This document shows positions 54,965-63,048 of a DNA stretch of 64,000 nucleotides, one piece after another; the stretch's first letter is position 1; every line of letters starts with the position of its first letter. Under the pieces are notes generated by a model. That model saw only the letters and a list, made by a program, of their open reading frames with translations. It was not told the DNA's origin and did not search any database. Location of the stretch: the NCBI RefSeq assembly GCF_001074825.1, contig NZ_JUPG01000181.1:1-64000 (forward strand), written 5' to 3'. The position numbers and the translations under genes are program-made. Source of the DNA: Streptococcus pseudopneumoniae (GTDB taxonomy: Bacteria; Bacillota; Bacilli; Lactobacillales; Streptococcaceae).

Positions 54965-55426
54965 TTATTCTAATAGTTTATCTACTTCTGATGATAAACG
55001 TTCGACTAATCTTTTAATCTCATCCGGTTTTGCTTGGCAGGTTTCTGCTGTCATTTCTTCAAAAGGAACCCACCAAACTGGCCCACGCCCCTTGAGTCCG
55101 TGACCATTCATATCACCTGTTCGTCTAGGAAACAGATGCCAATGAAGATGGGCATCACCATTTCCTAGCAGTTCGATATTCATTTTCTCAGCAGCAAAAG
55201 ACTTGGCAACTGCCTCTTGGACCACACTCATTTCTTCTAGAAAACGGAGTTTCGTTTCCTTTTCTAAATGGTGCAATTCGGTGACATGTTCTTTGGATAG
55301 AAAAAGACTATATCCTGCAAAATACTGGTGGTCTCCAACCACAAAATAGCCTGTTTCCAACTCTCTTACAAAGTAAGGATTTTCCCCAGCCTTGATCAGC
55401 TCAATTCTCTGGCAAATCAGGCACAT
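54965..55426 (-). CDS. HIT family nucleotide hydrolase/transferase
   Basis: 153 aa. Histidine triad HLHWHLFPR and N-terminal CLICQRI, which recalls the zinc-binding Cys pair of some HIT proteins. Substrate unknown, probably a nucleotide conjugate such as AMP-lysine or a dinucleotide. It starts one base after the pepA stop. Confidence 0.9.
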   Translation of the reverse strand: MCLICQRIELIKAGENPYFVRELETGYFVVGDHQYFAGYSLFLSKEHVTELHHLEKETKLRFLEEMSVVQEAVAKSFAAEKMNIELLGNGDAHLHWHLFPRRTGDMNGHGLKGRGPVWWVPFEEMTAETCQAKPDEIKRLVERLSSEVDKLLE

Positions 55427-55427
55427 A

Positions 55428-56465
55428 TTAGTCTACCAATGCGCTCTTAAGATAGGCATCAACCATACGCTCCGTTGCAACCACCGAGTCAATATGAGTG
55501 CGCTCATAAGAGTGGCTAGACTCGATACCAGCACCAAGAAGGGCGTGTTTGACCTCTGCCCCTGCAGACATGGCTGCTGAAGCGTCCGATCCATAAAATG
55601 GATAGATATCCAATTTAAATGGAATATCCTGCTCTTTCGCCAAAGCCACCAAGTGTTGACGGAAGTCATAGTGATAAGGACCTGAAGCATCCTTGACACA
55701 GATAGACACTGTGTACTCGTCTGTCTGCTGATCATCGCCCATAGCTCCCATATCCACAGCCAGATATTCTACTACCTGGGCAGGAATATTAGAGTTGGCA
55801 CCGTGACCTACTTCTTCAAAAACTGAAAAAGCAAAATGGGTTGTTACGGGTAATTCAACCTTCTCTTCCTTATAAACACGAAGCAGGTTAAGCAAAATCG
55901 CTGCACTGACCTTATCGTCCAAATGACGAGATTTGATAAAGCCTGTCTCTGTCACGACAGTTCGTGGGTCAAAGCTGATAAAATCACCGACTTCAATTCC
56001 CAAGACACGAGTTTCTTTTTCATTAGTTACTTTTGCATCCAAACGCACTTCCATATTGTCCTGCGTGCGTTCTGCAGTTCCTGCATCCTTGTAGACATGG
56101 CAAGAAGTTTGGTGGATAAGGATGGTTCCTGATACCTTTTGACCTGTGCTAGCTACATGAACGGTACAGTTTTCTCCTTCAATCATGTTCCAAGGAAAAC
56201 CACCGATACGGTCCATTTTGAGACGGCCATCTGGTTTTACAGCACGGACAATAGCCCCCAGCGTATCTACATGGGCAGTCACATAGCGTTGTTGCTCATC
56301 ATTTTGACCTTTGATAGTCACATTGACACCGCCCTTGGCTGTACGAACTGGCTGGTAACCAAAAGCTTCTAGTGTCTTGACTAAATAGTCTGAAATCTCA
56401 CGAGTGAAGCCCGTTGGCGATGCGATGGCTGTCAGTTCTTTCATATATTCTACTGTTTGATTCAT
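55428..56465 (-). CDS. pepA: Glutamyl aminopeptidase, M42 family
   Basis: 345 aa tetrahedral aminopeptidase releasing N-terminal acidic residues. Metal ligands in TAHVDTLG and RHLDDKVSA, catalytic FEEVGHGAN, and YPFYGSDASAAMSAG, SYERTHIDS. Cytoplasmic. The first gene of a tight three-gene operon; GAAGAGGTG... with AGAGGTGAAGAAATG shows a usable site. Confidence 0.94.
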   Translation of the reverse strand: MNQTVEYMKELTAIASPTGFTREISDYLVKTLEAFGYQPVRTAKGGVNVTIKGQNDEQQRYVTAHVDTLGAIVRAVKPDGRLKMDRIGGFPWNMIEGENCTVHVASTGQKVSGTILIHQTSCHVYKDAGTAERTQDNMEVRLDAKVTNEKETRVLGIEVGDFISFDPRTVVTETGFIKSRHLDDKVSAAILLNLLRVYKEEKVELPVTTHFAFSVFEEVGHGANSNIPAQVVEYLAVDMGAMGDDQQTDEYTVSICVKDASGPYHYDFRQHLVALAKEQDIPFKLDIYPFYGSDASAAMSAGAEVKHALLGAGIESSHSYERTHIDSVVATERMVDAYLKSALVD

Positions 56466-56509
56466 TTCTTCACCTCTTTTGCTACCTATTATAACACATT
56501 TATCATCGG

Positions 56510-56557
56510 ATAAAAAAAGAAAATCACCCCTGTAGACTTGGCTACAAAAGTGATTTT
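56510..56557 (-). terminator. brnQ terminator, beyond the BOX element
   Basis: AAAATCAC pairs with GTGATTTT, with an inner GTAG/CTAC stem, and CTTTTTTTATCC follows on the minus strand. The hairpin is separated from the brnQ stop by the BOX repeat. Confidence 0.8.
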
Positions 56558-56662
56558 ATACTCAATGAAAATCAAAGAGCAAACTAGGAAACTAGCCGCG
56601 GGCTGTACTTGAGTACGACAAGGCGACGTTGACGCGGTTTGAATTTGATTTTCGAAGAGTAT
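56558..56662 (-). repeat. BOX element, boxA and boxC without boxB
   Basis: About 105 bp with ends ATACTCAATGAAAATC and GATTTTCGAAGAGTAT, and the internal GACAAGGCGACGTTGACG that matches the classic BOX A region. These small interspersed repeats are typical of S. pneumoniae and close relatives. It fills nearly the whole gap between the brnQ stop and its terminator, so it is transcribed as part of the brnQ 3' UTR. Confidence 0.9.
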
Positions 56663-56668
56663 TAGTGA

Positions 56669-57994
56669 TTATTCCATTTCAAAAACATCACTTTCTTGCT
56701 TGTTTGGTAGAACCAATGAGAGCAAGATTCCGACAATGGCTGGTACCAACCATGGGAGTGACGCCTTGGCAAAAGGAAGAGCGCTGACAAGATTTGCAAG
56801 AAAATCAACCTTAAATGAGCTTCCTAATACATTTGCAATGGCAATGGCTGTAACAACAGCAATTGTCAACTGCATGCCTGGTTTTGAAAGAGACACGAAT
56901 TTGTTGACAATGACAATCATGACGATGGCAATCGTGATTGGATACAAGATAACTAGTACTGGAATTGAGTACTTGATAATTGCACTCAAACCAAGATTTG
57001 CAATGGCAAATCCAATCAAGGTAAAGACTGTTGCATAAATCTTGTAGCTGATTTGTGGGAAACGTCCGTTAAAGAACTCCGCTGTTGACACAATTAGACC
57101 AACTGTTGTTGTGAAGCAGGTTACAGTAACCATAGCTGCAAGGAAGAGTTGAGCTGTTGAACCAAAGATTTCTTGAGTCGCTTGTGACAAGATATAAACA
57201 CCTGGCGTTCCACCCTTCATCGCTTCAGCTGGTACTGGGAAATGATTTCCAAGGAAACCTAAACCGATGTAAAGAGCGCTGAAGGCAAGGGCAACAACGA
57301 TACCAACAACCCAAATAGTCGAAATGTATTCTTTCTTACTTGAAAATCCAAGTTGCTTCAAGGTTTGAACTGCGATTACACTAAAGGCAACTGAAGCAAG
57401 GGCATCCAAGGTGTTATAACCTTCTAGGAAACCTGTACCAAATGCAGAAGCTTGATAAGCAGCTGACGCAGCTTGAGGACTTGTTCCACCATATTTGATA
57501 GCTCCCAGAACAACCAAGATAACAATCAAAATCGCAAAGACTGGTGTTAAAACACGGCCGATACGGTCCAAAATTTTTGATGGATTAAGCGAAATTAAAT
57601 AGGCTGCCGCAAAGTAAAGAAGAGTGAAGACAATCAAACCTAGACCTTTATTCGCATCCGACAGAAGGGGGCTAATCCCTACTTCGTAAGCTGTTGTAGC
57701 TGTACGTGGGATGGCAAAGAATGGGCCAATTGACAAGTAAAGAACTGAGAGGTAAAGAGTCGCAAACCAAGGCGCTATCTTTGTTGAAATCTCGTAGATA
57801 TATCCTTTAGGATTGAGCGTTCCAATAATAAGGGTCAAGACGGCGATACCGACGCCTGAAAAGACAAAACCTGCGATAGCAGGAAGAAAATGTTCTCCAG
57901 ATAGAGCACCCAGAGAAGGCGGAAAAATCAAGTTCCCCGCACCAAAAAATATTCCAAACAGGAGTAAACCTGTTAGGGCACCTTTTTTAGCCAT
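56669..57994 (-). CDS. brnQ: Branched-chain amino acid carrier BrnQ
   Basis: 441 aa, LIVCS family, about 12 membrane helices. Sodium- or proton-coupled uptake of Leu, Ile and Val. The N-terminal FGAGNLIFPP block is the family mark. The start is the ATG at 57994 with AAGGAG 6 bases upstream; an ATG at 58009 precedes that site. No T-box is seen in the leader. Single gene. Confidence 0.94.
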   Translation of the reverse strand: MAKKGALTGLLLFGIFFGAGNLIFPPSLGALSGEHFLPAIAGFVFSGVGIAVLTLIIGTLNPKGYIYEISTKIAPWFATLYLSVLYLSIGPFFAIPRTATTAYEVGISPLLSDANKGLGLIVFTLLYFAAAYLISLNPSKILDRIGRVLTPVFAILIVILVVLGAIKYGGTSPQAASAAYQASAFGTGFLEGYNTLDALASVAFSVIAVQTLKQLGFSSKKEYISTIWVVGIVVALAFSALYIGLGFLGNHFPVPAEAMKGGTPGVYILSQATQEIFGSTAQLFLAAMVTVTCFTTTVGLIVSTAEFFNGRFPQISYKIYATVFTLIGFAIANLGLSAIIKYSIPVLVILYPITIAIVMIVIVNKFVSLSKPGMQLTIAVVTAIAIANVLGSSFKVDFLANLVSALPFAKASLPWLVPAIVGILLSLVLPNKQESDVFEME

Positions 57995-58119
57995 GTAAAT
58001 CTCCTTCATATTTATAAAATACTGACCTAGTATATCATGAATAGGAGTATGAAAAAAGCTTCACGAAGTAAATATTGAATGTTTTCAAGATTCTTAAAAA
58101 TGAGAATTGTCTAAAAATA

Positions 58120-58158
58120 AAATTCTCCTACCCAGTCCACACCAAGCAGGAGAAAATT
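58120..58158 (-). terminator. Terminator after the rhodanese gene
   Basis: TTCTCCTGC pairs with GTAGGAGAA (one G-T) with ATTTT on both sides and TATTTTT after it on the minus strand. Confidence 0.8.
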
Positions 58159-58165
58159 CTAATGT

Positions 58166-58453
58166 TTAAAGTTCTTCAAAGGCCATCATGCCACCTTGTA
58201 CATTGATAACCTCATAACCTTGTTCTGATAAGAATTGGCAAGCACGCGCCGATCTCATTCCAGATTTACAAATAACATAATGTAACTGGTCCTTGTCCAA
58301 TTGATCATAGGTATCAGTCAGTTGACTCAGAGGAAGATTCTGAGCACCTTCTAAATGAAGAGCTTCAAACTCATCCACTTCTCTCACGTCCACTAAAGAA
58401 AGTTGGTCATTTTGGTAAAGCTGGTAAAATGCGTCAAAGGCTATTTCTTTCAT
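58166..58453 (-). CDS. Rhodanese-like sulfurtransferase
   Basis: 95 aa single rhodanese domain. Active-site loop CKSGMRS has the persulfide-bearing Cys, and VDVRE is the usual N-terminal block. Cytoplasmic sulfur carrier; partner unknown. Overlaps the UDG gene by 4 bases. Confidence 0.92.
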   Translation of the reverse strand: MKEIAFDAFYQLYQNDQLSLVDVREVDEFEALHLEGAQNLPLSQLTDTYDQLDKDQLHYVICKSGMRSARACQFLSEQGYEVINVQGGMMAFEEL

Positions 58454-59040
58454 TCTTTTTCTCCTAAAATAGTTTTAATTCTTTTTTTCAAATCCGGCAC
58501 CACTTCTGACTCAAACCAAGGATTTTTGGCCATCCAGATTTGATTTCGCGGTGAGGGGTGAACTAGTGGAAAATAGGTTGGCAAGTAGTTCTGGTAGTGT
58601 TTTACCCGTTCTGTCACCTTACCACTGATTTTCTCCTTTAAATAGTAGGCCTGGGCATATTGCCCAATCAAGAGGGTCAATTGAATATCTGGTAATTCTT
58701 GCAAGAGCTGTGGATGCCATTTTTCAGCAAAGCCAGCTCGCGGTGGTAAATCACCTGACTTGCCATGCCCTGGAAAGTAGAAATCCATAGGCAGAACTGC
58801 AAAATAACCTGAATTGTAAAAAGTATCTTCATCCACGCCAAGCCAGTCTCGCAAACGATCACCACTTTTGTCCTTCCAGTAAAGGCCTGCTTCTTGGGTT
58901 TTAAGTCCAGGTGCCTGACCGATGATATTGATGCGAGCAGTCTTTGGCGCTGCAAAGAGAGGCTCAATGTCACGCTCTGTATAGCTGGCATTCTGCGGAT
59001 CTGCCATAATAGCCTGTTTGATTCTTTCAATTTGAGACAT
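58450..59040 (-). CDS. Uracil-DNA glycosylase superfamily protein
   Basis: 196 aa. Motif A-like IGQAPGLKTQ and motif B-like VHPSPRNQIW show the UDG fold; the pattern is that of the MUG/family-4-like group, not the classical Ung. Possible role in removing damaged bases. Some related proteins are inactive, so activity is inferred. 53 bases after pepV, overlapping the rhodanese gene. Confidence 0.88.
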   Translation of the reverse strand: MSQIERIKQAIMADPQNASYTERDIEPLFAAPKTARINIIGQAPGLKTQEAGLYWKDKSGDRLRDWLGVDEDTFYNSGYFAVLPMDFYFPGHGKSGDLPPRAGFAEKWHPQLLQELPDIQLTLLIGQYAQAYYLKEKISGKVTERVKHYQNYLPTYFPLVHPSPRNQIWMAKNPWFESEVVPDLKKRIKTILGEKE

Positions 59041-59093
59041 CTACTTTCCCTCCAAAAAGAAGTCCAAGCATACAATCTCAGACTTCTATCGTT

Positions 59094-60494
59094 TTATTTG
59101 ATCAATTCGTAAATAGCTTCGGCATAGATTGCTGCTGCTCGGAAGAGATCATCCAAGGCGATAAATTCATTGGCTTGGTGCATGGTGTCAATTGAGTCTG
59201 GGAACATGGCACCATAGGCAACACCTCGTTCTAGCAAGCGACCAAAGGTTCCACCACCGATGACTTGCTCGTGACCTTTAAGACCAGTTTGTTTTTCATA
59301 AACATTCAACAAGGTTTGCACAAGTGGATCTTCCATTGGCACATAGTGAGGCGTATGACCATGTTCAGAAAGGCTAACAGAAGCAACTGGCAAGTTTTCA
59401 AGGATTGACTTGATTTGTTCTGGACTTGTTCCTTTTGGATAGCGGATATTAAGGGCAATGGTATTGTCAGCACTTGTTTCATCGAAGCGGAAGACGCCTG
59501 CATTCATAGAAAGAGCACCCATCTTTTCATCCACATGAGCAATCTTGAGATTTTCACCCTCATGGTCGTTCAAGAGAATTTCACCAGCGATGTCAAGGTA
59601 GTCTTTGGCTGGACCAGCAAAGTCAAACTGGCTGAGGAAGAGGGCTAGGTAAGTCGCACCATTAACACCTGAAGCAGGCATAGCACCGTGGGCTGATTTA
59701 CCAATAATCGTCACCTTGTATTGACCAGCTTCTTCTTGGAGTTCTCCTCTAAGTTTGTGTTCTGCAACAAAGGCATCTAGTTTCCCTTGCAAGTCAGTCA
59801 AATCACCTGAAACGACTGCTGTTGCTGATTCTGGTACCATATTTTCACGTAAACCACCTGTGAAGCTGTGAAGACGAGCGGCTCCATTGTTTTCTCCTGC
59901 AAAGTGGAGATATTCAGTAATATTTCCTTTTTCACCATTGATGATAGGGAATTCAGCGTCTGGAGAGAAACCGAAGTCTGGTTTCGCAAGTCCTACGTGC
60001 TTGAAGTAGTAGTCCATGTCTGCCCAGCCTGATTCTTCGTCTGTTCCAACGATGAAACGAACTTTCTTAGAAGTTGGAAGGCCCAATTCTTTGATGATTT
60101 TCAAACCATAGTAACAAGCTGTTGTAGGTCCCTTGTCATCCGAAGCCCCACGCGCATAAAGGCGACCGTCTTTGATAGTTGGTGTGTAAGGGTCTGTGTC
60201 CCAACCGCTACCAGCTGGCACCACGTCCATGTGGGCAAAGATTCCGAGAACTTCTTCTCCATCACCAAACTCGAAGTGTCCTGCGTAGTTATCAACATTT
60301 TTAGTTGGGTAGCCATCACGCTCTGCGATTTCAAGGAATTTCTCCAAAGCTTTTACTGGACCAGGTCCAAATGGATGTTCAGCATCAACCTTGCTGTCAT
60401 CACGTTCTGAGTTGATTTCCAAAAGGCTAAACAAGTCAGCCAAGAGGTCTTCTTTGCGTTTTTCTACTTCTGCTGTAAAATCAATTGCTGTCAT
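59094..60494 (-). CDS. pepV: Dipeptidase PepV, M20 family
   Basis: 466 aa di-zinc dipeptidase. Metal ligands in FAHMDVVPAG and ASDDKGP, catalytic DEESGW, and the C-terminal GGGTFGRLL. Cytoplasmic, acting on dipeptides with an unblocked N-terminus. Starts 12 bases after the nitroreductase stop and is part of the same operon. Confidence 0.95.
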   Translation of the reverse strand: MTAIDFTAEVEKRKEDLLADLFSLLEINSERDDSKVDAEHPFGPGPVKALEKFLEIAERDGYPTKNVDNYAGHFEFGDGEEVLGIFAHMDVVPAGSGWDTDPYTPTIKDGRLYARGASDDKGPTTACYYGLKIIKELGLPTSKKVRFIVGTDEESGWADMDYYFKHVGLAKPDFGFSPDAEFPIINGEKGNITEYLHFAGENNGAARLHSFTGGLRENMVPESATAVVSGDLTDLQGKLDAFVAEHKLRGELQEEAGQYKVTIIGKSAHGAMPASGVNGATYLALFLSQFDFAGPAKDYLDIAGEILLNDHEGENLKIAHVDEKMGALSMNAGVFRFDETSADNTIALNIRYPKGTSPEQIKSILENLPVASVSLSEHGHTPHYVPMEDPLVQTLLNVYEKQTGLKGHEQVIGGGTFGRLLERGVAYGAMFPDSIDTMHQANEFIALDDLFRAAAIYAEAIYELIK

Positions 60495-60506
60495 ATTATC
60501 TTCTTT

Positions 60507-61112
60507 CTATCTTTTCTCGATGATTTCATCTACTGGCAAGCGGTAGCTTGGTTCCAATTTCTCATCTGTATAACCCACTGTAATCAAGAGTTCTGGGCGG
60601 AAACGGTCTTCAATTTCCAAAACCTCATTGACTTTTGATTTGTCAAATCCAAGGATCAAATTTGATCCGATTCCTTGGTCTGTAAGAGCGAGAACCAAGT
60701 TCATAGCAACCAAACCTGCATTGAGGGCTAAGTAGTCGCTTACTTGTTGTTCATTGTAACGGGCAAATTCCGCAGGTAAATTCTTCATAAAATATTGAAG
60801 TTGCTCTTCAGAAAAGTTATTAGCACCACCAACTCGGGCAATCTTACGAGCACGTTTAGCCAAATCTGTGTCTGTAAACAAGGCAATAGTTACAGGCGCT
60901 GATGATACCTGTTCAAAGTTTGAACCGTAAGCCAATTTTGCTAGTTCGGCATTTTTCTCACGCACCACCACAAATTTCCAAGGTTGGCTGTTGTGGGCAC
61001 TTGGTGCCAAGGTTGCAATTTCGATAGCCGTACGCACATCTTTTGGATCAACTGGCTTATCAGTGAAATGCTTAGTCGCATGACGTTTTTTATTTAATTC
61101 AAGAAATTTCAT
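60507..61112 (-). CDS. NAD(P)H-dependent nitroreductase family protein
   Basis: 201 aa FMN enzyme. N-terminal LNKKRHATKHF and PSAHNSQPWKFVVV are the FMN-contact blocks; ALTDQGIGSNLILGF follows. Native substrate unknown; relatives reduce quinones and nitro compounds. First gene of the operon that runs through pepV and UDG to the rhodanese gene. Confidence 0.92.
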   Translation of the reverse strand: MKFLELNKKRHATKHFTDKPVDPKDVRTAIEIATLAPSAHNSQPWKFVVVREKNAELAKLAYGSNFEQVSSAPVTIALFTDTDLAKRARKIARVGGANNFSEEQLQYFMKNLPAEFARYNEQQVSDYLALNAGLVAMNLVLALTDQGIGSNLILGFDKSKVNEVLEIEDRFRPELLITVGYTDEKLEPSYRLPVDEIIEKR

Positions 61113-61221
61113 AATCGATTTCCTTTTCTAATTCTACTGCTTCCATTCTACCATAATTTGAAAGAGCTTGCAGGGATTTTTCATGATTAAGATTTTTTAT
61201 CACAGCCATAAAAAATATATA

Positions 61222-61251
61222 TTGGTTCATCGGGAATGTTTCTGATAAACT
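61222..61251 (+). promoter_or_regulatory. Weak promoter candidate of the amino-acid-binding lipoprotein
   Basis: TTGGTT (61222-61227), 18-base spacer, TAAACT (61246-61251), about 32 bases before the ATG. Confidence 0.35.
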
Positions 61252-61283
61252 AGCAGATAACTTTACATTTGAATGGAGACATT

Positions 61284-62084
61284 ATGAAAAAATTTAGCCT
61301 ATTACTAGCCATCCTACCATTTTTGGTTGCCTGCGGGAATCAAGCCACACCCAAAGAGACCAGCTCTCAAAAGACAATCGTCGTTGCTACAGCTGGTGAT
61401 GTGCCACCATTTGACTACGAAGACAAGGGCAATCTGACAGGCTTCGATATCGAAGTTCTAAAGGCAGTGGATGAAAAACTCAGCGACTACGAGATTCAAT
61501 TCCAAAGAACTGCCTGGGAGAGTATCTTCCCAGGACTTGATTCTGGTCACTATCAAGCTGCAGCCAATAACTTGAGTTACACAAAAGAGCGTGCTGAAAA
61601 ATACCTTTACTCACTTCCAATTTCGAACAATCCCCTCGTCCTTGTCAGCAACAAGAAAAATCCTTTGACTTCTCTTGACCAAATTGCTGGTAAAACAACA
61701 CAAGAGGATACCGGAACTTCAAACGCTCAATTCATCAATAACTGGAATCAGAAACACCCTGACAATCCTGCTACAATTGATTTTTCTGGTGAAGATATCG
61801 GTAAACGAATCCTAGACCTCTCTAACGGAGAGTTTGATTTCCTAGTCTTTGACAAGGTATCCGTCCAAAAGATTATCAAGGATCGTGGCTTAGACCTCTC
61901 AGTCGTTGATTTACCTTCTGCAGATAGCCCCAACAATTATATCGTTTTCTCAAGCGACCAAAAAGAGTTTAAAGAAAAATTTGATAAAGCGCTCAAAGAA
62001 CTCTACCAAGATGGAACCCTTGAAAAACTCAGCAATACTTATCTAGGTGGTTCTTATCTCCCAGATAAATCTCAGTTACAATAA
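61284..62084 (+). CDS. Amino-acid ABC transporter substrate-binding lipoprotein
   Basis: 266 aa solute-binding protein family 3. Lipobox LVACGN with Cys18 (in FLVACG) after a short signal; FDYEDKGNLTGFDIEVLKA is the ligand-pocket block. Start ATG 61284 with GGAG 5 bases upstream; an in-frame ATG at 61269 is before that site. No permease or ATPase gene is next to it, so it must use a transporter encoded elsewhere. Ligand unknown, probably a polar amino acid or cystine. Confidence 0.93.
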   Translation: MKKFSLLLAILPFLVACGNQATPKETSSQKTIVVATAGDVPPFDYEDKGNLTGFDIEVLKAVDEKLSDYEIQFQRTAWESIFPGLDSGHYQAAANNLSYTKERAEKYLYSLPISNNPLVLVSNKKNPLTSLDQIAGKTTQEDTGTSNAQFINNWNQKHPDNPATIDFSGEDIGKRILDLSNGEFDFLVFDKVSVQKIIKDRGLDLSVVDLPSADSPNNYIVFSSDQKEFKEKFDKALKELYQDGTLEKLSNTYLGGSYLPDKSQLQ

Positions 62085-62091
62085 GATATAT

Positions 62092-62120
62092 AAAAACGAT
62101 TGGACCAGCCAATCGTTTTT
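62092..62120 (+). terminator. Terminator of the amino-acid-binding lipoprotein gene
   Basis: Perfect 12-bp stem AAAAACGATTGG/CCAATCGTTTTT with a 5-base loop, ending in a T run on both strands; 7 bases past the stop. It probably also serves the convergent phosphoesterase gene. Confidence 0.92.
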
Positions 62121-62148
62121 AGTTTGCATTGGTTATTTTAGGAAACTC

Positions 62149-62982
62149 TTACAAAAAATCAAAAAAATTCTTCACATCTTCTGTATACCCATGCTTTTCT
62201 ATTAAGCTGGCTAAGAGTTCCAGATTGTGTCCCTGATAGTTATCTTCACGACGTAGTTCTTCATACATTTCGATAAAGGGGAGCCCCTTGGACTTGGCCA
62301 ATTCTAACTCTGCTTCATAATCATAAGCGACTTTACGAAATAGGATATTTACCAATTCCCCATCTTCAACTTCTATCACGGCATACTGGGCACGGTGATT
62401 TTTTAACGCCTCCCAATTAAAATAGGGCATGCCAATCGACCCTGGATTGATGATTTGTTGCCCTTGACTGCCGTAACGAAGCAACTGCTTGTGGACATGA
62501 CCATAGACTGCTACGTCCGTTTCCTCATCTAGGAGTTGGTCAAATTTTTCTGTATCATTCCCAACCAGTAGATCCCCACCATAGTTTTTGTCAGGCAAAT
62601 TATGAGAGATAGAAAAGCGTAGCCCCTCAACTTCTTTCTTTTCCAGCAAAGGCAAGCTTCGTAGCCAGACAATCGTTGCAGGATCCATTCGCTCCATCAA
62701 AAACTGGGTCATTCGCATTGACTGGATTTCTTGTGGATGTTCCAAACCATATTCACCATCCAAGGCCTCAAGGATACAATCGTCCCAATTGCCTCGAACA
62801 CTGGCTGTGATAGGAAGGTCCTTTAGCAGGGCAACCAAGTCATTTGCGCCTGGACCAGGAAGAAAAATATCTCCCAGAAGCCAGTATTCACTGACTCCTT
62901 GATTTTTAGCATCTGCAATAACTGCTTCTAGCGCCGTCGCATTACCATGAATATCTGATAAAATTGCGATTCTGTGTTTCAT
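62149..62982 (-). CDS. Metallophosphoesterase, YfcE/MJ0936-like
   Basis: 277 aa calcineurin-like phosphoesterase. Metal ligands in LSDIHGN, LLGDIF, VRGNWDD and YGHVHKQ are complete. The C-terminal 80 residues are helical. Cytoplasmic; possible substrates are diadenosine polyphosphates or other phosphodiesters. Confidence 0.9.
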   Translation of the reverse strand: MKHRIAILSDIHGNATALEAVIADAKNQGVSEYWLLGDIFLPGPGANDLVALLKDLPITASVRGNWDDCILEALDGEYGLEHPQEIQSMRMTQFLMERMDPATIVWLRSLPLLEKKEVEGLRFSISHNLPDKNYGGDLLVGNDTEKFDQLLDEETDVAVYGHVHKQLLRYGSQGQQIINPGSIGMPYFNWEALKNHRAQYAVIEVEDGELVNILFRKVAYDYEAELELAKSKGLPFIEMYEELRREDNYQGHNLELLASLIEKHGYTEDVKNFFDFL

Positions 62983-63048
62983 ATTATTACTTTCTATTGT
63001 TCATTTTCAAATGATTGTATTAATAATTCAAACTATTTACTTGCAAAC

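Noticed and set aside
58010-58165. T-box or leucine-responsive leader for brnQ
   Set aside because: No T-box sequence or antiterminator pairing found; this gap holds only the rhodanese terminator and a short brnQ leader.
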